From Bacteroidales bacterium KA00344 (GTDB lineage Bacteria; Bacteroidota; Bacteroidia; Bacteroidales; Bacteroidaceae), in NCBI GenBank assembly GCA_001552765.1, contig KQ959482.1, positions 73,314 to 137,313 of the forward strand: a stretch of 64,000 bases of DNA. The letters are read 5' to 3'. The notes under the pieces are model-generated. The model was not told the DNA's origin, searched no databases, and saw nothing but the letters and a program-made list of their open reading frames with translations. Made by a program: the position numbers and the translations under genes. Positions 17,556-25,489 of the stretch are shown here, piece after piece (within the stretch, counting starts at the first letter, position 1; each line of letters starts with the position of its first letter).

Positions 17556-18551
17556 TTAGAGCCAGTTGTTTTCTTTATACCACGCCATGGTTTCCTTCAC
17601 GCCTTCTTGCAGTTGATAGCGTGGATGATAGCCGAGTTCATCGCAGGTTGGCTCAATGTTGCATCGCCAGTTGCGCTGTTTGAGAATATTGTATTTGTCG
17701 TTGTTCAGGGGTGTAGGTTTTCCGGTGATGCGACTGAAGTGTTCGCCACAGAAGGTGACGATGCGCAGCAGCCATATCGGAGCCGTGATTCTGATCCACC
17801 AGGGATTGCCAAGCTCTTGGCGGATATAGTCGCTGAAGGTGCAGCTCCGGTACACGTTGCCGTCAGAGAGAAAGTATTTGCGTCCCGACATTCCGCGATC
17901 GAGGGCCAGGAACACGGCCTGTACCACGTCTTTGACATACACGAAAGTGATGTCCTGAGGCTTGAATCCCACACTGAAATCTATGTGCCTTTTGATGCTT
18001 TTGGCTATGAGAAAGTAGTCTTTTTCGCGTGGTCCGTAGACGCCTGTGGGTCTCAGCACGATGTAGTTGAAATCGTTCCCGATGGAGTCGAGAAAGCGTT
18101 CGGTCTTGAGTTTGCTCCTGCCGTAGGCCGTGTTGGGACGTGGCGTGTCGTCCTGCTCAATTTCCTGATAGGGGCGTTGCTCATGAATGGCACCGTAGAC
18201 GCCGAGCGTACTGATATAGATAAACCGCTTCAGAGGCATCCGAAGCTTGAGAATGGCATGCACAAAATTCACCGTTCCTTCATAGTTTATCTTGAAGAAA
18301 TCTTCGGCATGGAGGCACTTGGTGGCCCCGGCGGCATGCACAATATAGTCGAACTCTTGGCCGGTGAGCTGTTTGATGAGTGCTTCTTCCGACGAAAAAT
18401 CGAGTTCTATGAAATGTATTCGGTCATCCTGCAGATACTGACGAGAGCTGGTATGACGCACACCAGCCCAAGTTTCAAAGCCCTGACGCAGGGCTTCTTC
18501 CACCATAAAACTGCCAATGAATCCGCTGGCACCGGTTATTAAAATCTTCAT
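17556..18551 (-). CDS. NAD-dependent epimerase/dehydratase (extended SDR)
   Basis: 331 residues. The Rossmann glycine motif is in MKILITGASGFIGSFMVEEAL and the active-site YxxxK in NTAYGRSKLKTE near residue 145. A conserved PTGVYGPREKDY follows. This is the extended short-chain dehydrogenase fold used for nucleotide-sugar epimerases, dihydroflavonol reductase-like and 3-beta-hydroxysteroid-like enzymes. The large C-terminal region (residues 230-330) should bind the substrate. It is the promoter-proximal gene of a pair with the PAP2 membrane phosphatase, which suggests a lipid- or glycan-linked substrate. Exact reaction not predictable. Confidence 0.8.
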   Translation of the reverse strand: MKILITGASGFIGSFMVEEALRQGFETWAGVRHTSSRQYLQDDRIHFIELDFSSEEALIKQLTGQEFDYIVHAAGATKCLHAEDFFKINYEGTVNFVHAILKLRMPLKRFIYISTLGVYGAIHEQRPYQEIEQDDTPRPNTAYGRSKLKTERFLDSIGNDFNYIVLRPTGVYGPREKDYFLIAKSIKRHIDFSVGFKPQDITFVYVKDVVQAVFLALDRGMSGRKYFLSDGNVYRSCTFSDYIRQELGNPWWIRITAPIWLLRIVTFCGEHFSRITGKPTPLNNDKYNILKQRNWRCNIEPTCDELGYHPRYQLQEGVKETMAWYKENNWL

Positions 18552-18564
18552 AACAAATAGGCTA

Positions 18565-18595
18565 CAAAGTTAATACAAATCCAATGATTTGCAAA
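18565..18595 (-). promoter_or_regulatory. Promoter for the epimerase-PAP2 operon
   Basis: On the minus strand TTTG (18595-18592), a 19-base spacer, then TAACTTTG (18572-18565). This is a consensus Bacteroidota promoter; the leader would be about 10 bases. The rest of the 300-base gap to 18851 shows no gene. Confidence 0.7.
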
Positions 18596-18851
18596 ATAAT
18601 CAAAATGAAATTAGGAAAGTTCAATTCTTTTTTGTTAATTTGCAAGTAATATATAAGAGGGGTGGAGGATATTTGGATGACCAATGAATTGCACGGAGCC
18701 TCTGTGTTTTCCTCGTGCGTCAGTAATTTTCAGTTGATTGGTCTTTCTTTTGAAGCTCTACATCTCTGCATGGTAAAACACCGACAGTATGGTTTTCTCA
18801 CGCAGGGAGAGACAAACCTTTCAAACCTCAAACACTTTAAACCGAAAAAAT

Positions 18852-21047
18852 ATGTCAAAAAGAAAGAAAGCCGGCAAGCGAATGTCCAAGAAGCAGCTCT
18901 CTTTAAAACTTGAAGGGTTGTTTTCCACGCAGCCGGGGAAGACATTATCGTTCAAAGAGATTTTCAAAACACTGCATCTCAACACTCACCCCTTGAAGAT
19001 GCTGGCTATCGATATTATGGAGGAGATGGCTTGGGACGACTTCATCACCAAGGTGAGCGACAACGCTTACGCGCTCAACACCAAAGGGCAGGTGCAGGAA
19101 GGAAAGTTTATCCGCAAGTCGAATGGTAAAAACTCGTTCATTCCCGACGGTGGCGATAAGCCCATCTTCGTGGCCGAGCGCAACTCGCTGTCGGCACTCA
19201 CGGGAGACCGGGTGCGCGTGTCGTTCAATGCCCGACGTCAGAAACACATCAAGGAAGCACAGGTTATCGAAATTCTCGAACGTGCCAAAGATGTGTTTGT
19301 GGGACGTTTGAATGTGGGCAAGGATGTAGCTTTTCTTACTCCGCAGAATGATACTTTCGTGCACGATATCCTTATACCGAAGAGAAATCTCAAGGGTGGG
19401 AAGACCGGCGACAAAGCATTGGTACAGATCATCAAGTGGCCCGATGAGGAGCATCGTAACATTATAGGCAAGGTTACCGACGTTTTGGGTAAGAGCGGAG
19501 ACAACGATGTGGAGATGAACACGATATTGGCTCAGTTTGGACTGCCCTACAAATATCCTAAGAGGGTGGAAGATGCGGCCAACAAAATCACCGGTGAGAT
19601 TACGCCACAGGATGTTGCCGAGCGTGAGGATTTCCGCAAGACGTGGACCTGTACCATCGACCCCGCTGACGCCAAAGACTTCGACGACGCGCTCTCCATT
19701 AAGAAACTCGACAACGGACTGATGGAGGTGGGCGTGCATATTGCCGATGTTTCACACTACATTCCGGAAGGAAGCATCATCGACAAAGAAGCCGAGAAGC
19801 GTGCAACATCTATCTATCTTGTGGACCGTACGATTCCGATGTTGCCTGAGCGGCTCTGCAACTTCGTTTGCTCGCTCCGTCCTGATGAAGACAAACTGGC
19901 CTACAGTGCCGTGTTCGACCTCGATGAGGATGCCATGATACGCAATTTCAGACTGGTACACACCATTATCCGCTCCAACCGTCGCTATGCTTACGAAGAA
20001 GTGCAGCAGATACTGGAGGATAACGGTGTGGTGGACGGCACGGGTGAGCCGGCTCCCGACCCCAAGGGACGGGGATACAAGGGCGATCACGGGCAGGAAT
20101 TGTGTATGCTTGACCGATTGGCCAAGAAGCTGCGCGAACAGCGTTTCAAGCATGGCTCGGTGAAGTTTGATTCGGAGGAATTGAAATTCGACATCGATGA
20201 AAAGGGCCACCCCATACGTGCCTATTACAAACGTTCGAAAGATGCCAACAAGCTCATCGAGGAGTTTATGTTGCTGGCCAACAAGACCGTTGCGGAGCGT
20301 GTGGGCAGAAAAAAAAGGGGGGAAAAGGCGAAAGTTATTCCTTACCGCGTTCACGACAACCCCGACCCGCAGAAGATGGAGACGCTGCGCGAGTTTATAG
20401 CCAAGTTTGGCTACAAGGTGAAGACCGACGGCACGCGTTCGGCTATGGCGAAAAGCATTAACAAACTGATGGATAAATGTGAGGGCAAACGCGAACAAAA
20501 GATGATTCAGAGTGTGGCTCTGAGAGCGATGATGAAGGCAAAATACAGTGTGCACAACATCGGACACTTCGGTCTGGCTTTTGACTATTACACGCATTTC
20601 ACATCGCCCATCCGTCGCTATCCTGACACTATGCTCCATCGCCTGCTCACAAGGTATCAGGCCGGTGGACGTTCGGCAAGCGAGAAAAAATATGAAGCGC
20701 TGTGTGAGCATTGCTCAGACATGGAACAGGTGGCCCAAAATGCCGAGCGCGACTCCGTGAAATACAAGATGGTGGAGTTTATGGGCGACAAGGTAGGCGA
20801 GTGTTATGATGCACACATCAGTGGTATTACGAGTTACGGCATTTATGCCGAGATAGACGAAAATCATTGCGAGGGCATGGTGCCCATGCGTGATCTCGAC
20901 GATGATTACTACGAGTTCGACGAGAAAAACTTCCTGCTCCGGGGGCGCCATCACCATCATAAGTATCAGCTTGGCGATGCCATCCGTATTCAGGTGGCCA
21001 GGGCAAATTTGGAGAAAAGGCAGTTGGATTTCACCCTTGCGGAGTAG
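18852..21047 (+). CDS. rnr: Ribonuclease R
   Basis: 731 residues. RNase R is a processive 3'-5' exoribonuclease of the RNB/RNase II family. A basic N-terminus (MSKRKKAGKRMSKKQ) leads into a winged-helix-like segment. Cold-shock domains follow (GDRVRVSFNARRQKHIKEAQV, VFVGRLNVGKDVAFLTP). The RNB catalytic core has the metal-binding Asp cluster in IDPADAKDFDDALSI near residue 280. A C-terminal S1 domain starts around HISGITSYGIYAEIDENHCEGMV in overlapping parts. I chose 18852 because the upstream ATG at 18789 adds a non-conserved tail. Length is typical. It is monocistronic, with a hairpin at 21132-21167. Confidence 0.95.
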   Translation: MSKRKKAGKRMSKKQLSLKLEGLFSTQPGKTLSFKEIFKTLHLNTHPLKMLAIDIMEEMAWDDFITKVSDNAYALNTKGQVQEGKFIRKSNGKNSFIPDGGDKPIFVAERNSLSALTGDRVRVSFNARRQKHIKEAQVIEILERAKDVFVGRLNVGKDVAFLTPQNDTFVHDILIPKRNLKGGKTGDKALVQIIKWPDEEHRNIIGKVTDVLGKSGDNDVEMNTILAQFGLPYKYPKRVEDAANKITGEITPQDVAEREDFRKTWTCTIDPADAKDFDDALSIKKLDNGLMEVGVHIADVSHYIPEGSIIDKEAEKRATSIYLVDRTIPMLPERLCNFVCSLRPDEDKLAYSAVFDLDEDAMIRNFRLVHTIIRSNRRYAYEEVQQILEDNGVVDGTGEPAPDPKGRGYKGDHGQELCMLDRLAKKLREQRFKHGSVKFDSEELKFDIDEKGHPIRAYYKRSKDANKLIEEFMLLANKTVAERVGRKKRGEKAKVIPYRVHDNPDPQKMETLREFIAKFGYKVKTDGTRSAMAKSINKLMDKCEGKREQKMIQSVALRAMMKAKYSVHNIGHFGLAFDYYTHFTSPIRRYPDTMLHRLLTRYQAGGRSASEKKYEALCEHCSDMEQVAQNAERDSVKYKMVEFMGDKVGECYDAHISGITSYGIYAEIDENHCEGMVPMRDLDDDYYEFDEKNFLLRGRHHHHKYQLGDAIRIQVARANLEKRQLDFTLAE

Positions 21048-21131
21048 AAGCCGCTCCCGGCTCTCTCTTTCTTGCGCTTGTCTGTTGGAAAGAGAAGTCT
21101 GCCTGCGATAATTTTGTGGGATGAGAAGACG

Positions 21132-21167
21132 ATGGGAGGATGTGCCACTGTGGACACATCCTCCCAT
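21132..21167 (+). terminator. Hairpin terminator of rnr
   Basis: Perfect 13-bp stem ATGGGAGGATGTG / CACATCCTCCCAT with a 10-base loop, 84 bases past the rnr stop. Confidence 0.7.
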
Positions 21168-21284
21168 TTGAATACCCATAGAAGAAAAGTTAATGGAAAG
21201 TTTGAAACTAAATTTATTGATTCATCTTTTTACCTCTTTCCGTTATTTTATCATCTTCTTCGCCTATTTCCAACCTTTCACCAA

Positions 21285-21324
21285 TTGTATGGTGGGTAGT
21301 TGCTACTCTTTCAGTTGGTGAAAG
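21285..21324 (-). terminator. Possible terminator of the GH97 operon
   Basis: 10-bp inverted repeat CTTTCACCAA / TTGGTGAAAG with a 20-base loop, 45 bases past the GH97 stop. The stem is weak and no U tract follows. The 321-base gap 21048-21368 contains only this and the rnr hairpin. Confidence 0.35.
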
Positions 21325-21368
21325 CATGGTGGTTGGAAAGGGCATTGTTATTCATCAAGAACAACAGT

Positions 21369-23393
21369 TTATTTGATTTTGCAGAGCTGAATAGCAAAGC
21401 CGCCACTCGGAGCGAGATGCAGATTCAGTTGGTCTGAAGCCTTTACCATCTGTTGAGTAATGGTCATTGGATAGGGATTGGTGCGGTAATCGGCACCGGG
21501 CCCATCCTGATAAATCATGGCTTTGTACACACCATCCTGATCGAGAAACTTCAGGTCGAGCACCATGTCGCGAGCGTTCTCGTCCGTAACGCCACCAATG
21601 TACCAATCATCCGTACCCCTCTCTTTTCTGGCAATAGTGATGTATTTTCCAATGTCAGCATTGAGCACCAGTGTTTGCTGCCAGTTGGTGGGCACACTCT
21701 TGATGAATGTCAGTGCGGGCTGGTCTTTGTAGTTCTCGATCATGTCCGCAGCCATTTGCCATGGAGAATAGATGACGATGTATTCGGCCAGCTGTTTGGT
21801 TAGGGTTGTTTGCGGGTGAGTTTTGGGATAGACTTTGTTTTTAAAGTTGAAAATACCCGGCGTGAAGTCTATTGGTCCTGCCAGTTGGCGTGTGAAGGGA
21901 AGAATACAGATGTGATAGGGCGGATTGCCACCATCTTTTGACCAAGCATTGTATTCCTGTCCTCTGGTACCCTCAGCGGAAATAAGGTTGGGGTAAGTGC
22001 GTCGAAGCCCCGTAGGCATGGCCGGCTCATGGTTGACGATCATCAGCTGATATTTTGCGGCAGTCTCAATGACTTTTCTGTAATGACGGATGCCATACTG
22101 GCTGTGCTGCAGTTCCTTCTTGTCCATTAATTTTTTCACGTAGCCGGTTTTAACGGCCTTGATGCCCAGCGAGTGATAGAGTGCGAAGGCATCTTCCAAT
22201 TGGGCTTCGTAGTTCTTGGCTCCTCCACTGGTTTCGTTGTGTGCGATGAGTCTTACGCCTTTGTTCATCGCGTATTGCTGCAAGCCGGGCAGGTCGTAGT
22301 CGGGATAAGCTTTGGTGAAACTGAAGAGGTCGCCGTTTGAGCCCCAGTCTCCGTCCCAGCCTTCATTCCATCCTTCTACGAGCACACCCTTGAACCCGTT
22401 TTCGGCTGCAAAATCGATGTATCGCTTTGTGTTGGCTGTGTTGGCACCATGTTTTTCGCCCTGCCCCCATGTGTAATCTTCCATGTGCATGCCCCACCAG
22501 ATGCCTACATATTTGCCGGTCTCCAGCCAGCTGGTGTCTTCTATCTTGCAGGGGTCGTTGAGATTGAGCATCAGGCGAGATGCAATGAGGTCGGCGGGCT
22601 TGCTCCCGACGATGACTGTTCGCCAGGGACTCTTGAACGGAGCTGATGCAAAGACGAGTTCACCGGTAGACCAAGGCGTCAACTCGGATTTCATGGTGAC
22701 GCCGCCTTTGCCGTTTGCCTTTGCTTCATAGTTCAGCATGGCATAATCGGTGAGGTTGGCCTCGTGGAAGACCAGATAGAGATCGTCTTTCACCTCCATT
22801 GTTATCGGCGTGTAGACACGTGGCTTTGTACTCATCTTCTCTTTGGTCCACAGTGCCTCTAAAAATTCCGTTCCTTCTACAGGGATGGTCCATGCATCAT
22901 TGTCTGTGGGCAGAGCCATCTCTGTCATCTCGTCCATGATGACAAAATTCTTGAGATTGGGTTGTTTGGGAAATACATAACGGAATCCCATCCCGTCGTT
23001 AAACACTCTGAAAACAAGCGTCAGCAGTCGCTTTGCGCCACGCTTTTCCTGTAGGTTTACGGAAAGTTCGTTGTAGTGATTTCTGACTTCTGTCTCTTCT
23101 CCCCAGGGTTGTTGCCATGTCTCGTCTTTCCGGTCGCATTTGGAAGAAAGCACCTTGAAATTCTGATAGAAGTCGCCCGATTTGAGCTTCATGCCCATTT
23201 GGGATTTGTCTAATATCATTTCCGCGCCTCGGTGCAACGTGAAATAGGGTCTCCCGGTTTTTGACAGGCTTACGGTGACGGTGAGATTGCCATCGGGAGA
23301 CGTCACTTTGCCTATAGATTTTGCATGGAGGGATGTTGTAATCACCCCCATGCAAATCATGAAAACAATTCTTAATACCATATTATTCATCAT
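21369..23393 (-). CDS. GH97 glycoside hydrolase (SusB-like alpha-glucosidase type)
   Basis: 674 residues with a signal peptide (MVLRIVFMICMGVITTSLHA). An N-terminal beta-sandwich precedes a (beta/alpha)8 barrel with GVLVEGWNEGWDGDW near residue 340 and a C-terminal beta domain. The barrel reads KTGYV where retaining GH97 alpha-galactosidases have a nucleophilic Asp, and it keeps Glu in VNHEPAMPTG and SAEGTRGQEYN. This pattern fits the inverting SusB branch, which cleaves alpha-glucosidic bonds in the periplasm. It is the last gene of PUL 1, after the broken GH99-like gene. Family confident, mechanism and substrate inferred. Confidence 0.85.
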   Translation of the reverse strand: MMNNMVLRIVFMICMGVITTSLHAKSIGKVTSPDGNLTVTVSLSKTGRPYFTLHRGAEMILDKSQMGMKLKSGDFYQNFKVLSSKCDRKDETWQQPWGEETEVRNHYNELSVNLQEKRGAKRLLTLVFRVFNDGMGFRYVFPKQPNLKNFVIMDEMTEMALPTDNDAWTIPVEGTEFLEALWTKEKMSTKPRVYTPITMEVKDDLYLVFHEANLTDYAMLNYEAKANGKGGVTMKSELTPWSTGELVFASAPFKSPWRTVIVGSKPADLIASRLMLNLNDPCKIEDTSWLETGKYVGIWWGMHMEDYTWGQGEKHGANTANTKRYIDFAAENGFKGVLVEGWNEGWDGDWGSNGDLFSFTKAYPDYDLPGLQQYAMNKGVRLIAHNETSGGAKNYEAQLEDAFALYHSLGIKAVKTGYVKKLMDKKELQHSQYGIRHYRKVIETAAKYQLMIVNHEPAMPTGLRRTYPNLISAEGTRGQEYNAWSKDGGNPPYHICILPFTRQLAGPIDFTPGIFNFKNKVYPKTHPQTTLTKQLAEYIVIYSPWQMAADMIENYKDQPALTFIKSVPTNWQQTLVLNADIGKYITIARKERGTDDWYIGGVTDENARDMVLDLKFLDQDGVYKAMIYQDGPGADYRTNPYPMTITQQMVKASDQLNLHLAPSGGFAIQLCKIK

Positions 23394-23420
23394 TATGTAC
23401 TTAAAGTTATCTGTGTTATA

Positions 23421-23872
23421 TTATTCCAAACTGCTGATGATTGAAGCGGCCTTGTCTGTTTGCAGTGTCGCGAGACATTTGTAGGCCTCGCCCACCCTGG
23501 CGTTATTGGGCTTGGCTACACGCACCTTATACCATCTGTAGATAAGCTCAAGGTCGCTTTGCGAATACTTCACGCCGGTGAACTTTTGCAGGGCCGTGAG
23601 ATATCTGTAGCCGTATTCCTCTGTGGGCTCAATGGTGGTTTGGGGTCGCAGGTGTTCATGGTCCAGTGGGAATCCCATTTTCCACCATTGGTTTCCGGAG
23701 TTTCAAACCAGGGCATATAGTGGATATAGACATTCATCTTGTTGGTCTTCGGGGGCTGGATAACTTCTATGGCCACCTCTCCCTTACCGGTTGTCGTGTC
23801 GTCATCGTCGCTGCATCCGGTTGTGAAGAAGGCCATGGCAAGCATCAAACTGTAAATCATGTATTTATTCAT
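23421..23872 (-). pseudogene. Remnant of a GH99-like (endo-alpha-mannosidase family) lipoprotein
   Basis: The 5' part encodes a lipoprotein signal (MNKYMIYSLMLAMAFFTTGC) and the GH71/99-type start NVYIHYMPWFETPETNGG followed by KWDSHWTMNTCDP. The frame then breaks near 23650. A different frame continues with TIEPTEEYGYRYLTALQKF to the stop at 23421, which looks like the natural C-terminus of the same family. Intact members run to roughly 350-400 residues, so about 250 internal codons are missing and the ends are out of frame: a deletion, not a simple frameshift. It lies between susD- and GH97-type genes of one operon. The identity of the C-terminal piece is less certain than the N-terminal one. 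Confidence 0.7.
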
Positions 23873-23936
23873 CGATAGAGCAGTTTAAATGTTTGAAACT
23901 ATGGAGCGGCATGAATGTGCCGCTCCATAATAAGCT

Positions 23937-25463
23937 TTATTTGTATCCGGGATTCTGGACCAAGTTTGGATTCTTTTCCATCTCCTCTTTAGGGATGGGG
24001 AAGATGCCGGTGTGCTTGTCCGGATTGTCTGCCGGTTTGTTCCACCATGCGTCGAAGAATGTCCCGAAGCGGATGTTGGTGGTGCGACGGAGACCCTCGA
24101 ATACGAATTCATGTTTCCATTCTTTGTCCAAGTCTTCCAATGTCAGCGTGGTCAGGGCATCAAGTCCGGCACGCTTCCTAACCTGATTGATGTAGGTCAG
24201 AGCAGGTTGTTCGTAACCCAAACGGAAGTTTGCTTCGGCTTGCATCATGAGAATTTCGGCATAGCGCATCAATACCCAGTCGTTGTCGCGTTCCCACTTA
24301 TCAGTGGCGCTCCATTCATACTTGTCCAATCGAGCACCTTCGTTTTGCATGGCATTGGTGTAATCACCTATTTCCTCTGTGTAGTTGAGGGGCTCGCCGC
24401 TATCCATCAAGACGGGGGAGCCATCCTTTGCACTGTACTGCTGTCCCACCATGACGGCGTTTCTGCGGACATCGTTCTCCTCAAAAGAAGAATAGAGTCC
24501 TGGCTGTGCGCAGATTCCGTTTGCTGACCATTGCCAACTGCCGTCGGCTGAGAAGGCATAGCGCTGGTTGTAATGATAGGTCATGGAAGCCAGGTAGTTG
24601 CCCACGGTTCCTTGCTTGTGATCGTAGGGAATGGCGAAGATAATTTCCGGAGACGTTTCGTTGTCAATCTTAAAGCTTTCTTTATAGTTGGCTGTGAGGT
24701 TGTAGCCCGAAACCTTGTCGCACATGTCGAGACAGTCTTGCCAACGAGCCTTGCCCGTATAAACTTCGGCATTGAGGTAAAGCCGGGCCAGAAGCGTATA
24801 GGCTACATTCTGGGTGAAGCGGCCATACTGCACGCCTTTTGGCAGAAGTGGAAGCGTTTCTTTGAGTTCCTTCTCCACAAATTCGAACACTTGCTGGCGG
24901 GAAGAATTCTTGGGCAACTCAGACTCAGTGAAGTCTGTTGTAATGGGCACATTCCCAAAATTATCCAAGAGGTTGTAATAATAGTATGCACGCAATCCCC
25001 TGAGTTCAGCTTTCACAACATCCTTTGAGGCATCCGAAAGCTCTGATTGATCCACCTGATAAATAATGGCGTTTATCTTGGAAATACCGACAAAGTTATA
25101 CCGCCACAGTGACAGCACCCCCGTGTTGGCTGCATCCCAAGTGTGGAATTGCAGTTGTTGGTATCTGCCCCCGTCGTACCAGTCGGTACCGCGTGTTGGA
25201 AGGCACGCTTCGTCACTGCTGCATTCGGTTGTGAAGAACACATATTCGCAGGTAGGATAGCAGTTCACGCCGTTTCCCTCCGGTGTGGCAGCACCATAAC
25301 CGCGCAAGGTGGCATAGGCGCCTCCCACGATGGTCTGCACTTCGGTAGCGTTCTTACCGTAATCATCCATCGATACTTTGTCATACAGCGTCTCGTTAAG
25401 GTCTGTACATGATGATAAGCCTATCATCCCCAGCACAACTGCTGCTATTATATTTTTGTTCAT
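23937..25463 (-). CDS. SusD-like outer-membrane glycan-binding lipoprotein (PUL 1)
   Basis: 508 residues. The lipoprotein signal is MNKNIIAAVVLGMIGLSSC. The RagB/SusD TPR-rich fold shows in ELRGLRAYYYYNLLDNFGNVPI, AYTLLARLYLNAEVYTG and the C-terminal VLMRYAEILMMQAEANFRLG, ALTYINQVRKRAGL and FEGLRRTTNIRFG blocks. It forms the lid of the SusCD pump, binding oligosaccharide at the cell surface and passing it to the SusC barrel. It follows the SusC gene by 26 bases. Ligand not predictable, though the GH97 enzyme suggests an alpha-glucan. Confidence 0.92.
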   Translation of the reverse strand: MNKNIIAAVVLGMIGLSSCTDLNETLYDKVSMDDYGKNATEVQTIVGGAYATLRGYGAATPEGNGVNCYPTCEYVFFTTECSSDEACLPTRGTDWYDGGRYQQLQFHTWDAANTGVLSLWRYNFVGISKINAIIYQVDQSELSDASKDVVKAELRGLRAYYYYNLLDNFGNVPITTDFTESELPKNSSRQQVFEFVEKELKETLPLLPKGVQYGRFTQNVAYTLLARLYLNAEVYTGKARWQDCLDMCDKVSGYNLTANYKESFKIDNETSPEIIFAIPYDHKQGTVGNYLASMTYHYNQRYAFSADGSWQWSANGICAQPGLYSSFEENDVRRNAVMVGQQYSAKDGSPVLMDSGEPLNYTEEIGDYTNAMQNEGARLDKYEWSATDKWERDNDWVLMRYAEILMMQAEANFRLGYEQPALTYINQVRKRAGLDALTTLTLEDLDKEWKHEFVFEGLRRTTNIRFGTFFDAWWNKPADNPDKHTGIFPIPKEEMEKNPNLVQNPGYK

Positions 25464-25489
25464 GATATGATATGCGTTTTGGAAGTTAG

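Noticed and set aside
18945-20711. Long minus-strand ORFs (264 and 319 codons)
   Set aside because: Both are antisense to RNase R catalytic and cold-shock domains and have His/Val-rich shadow composition.
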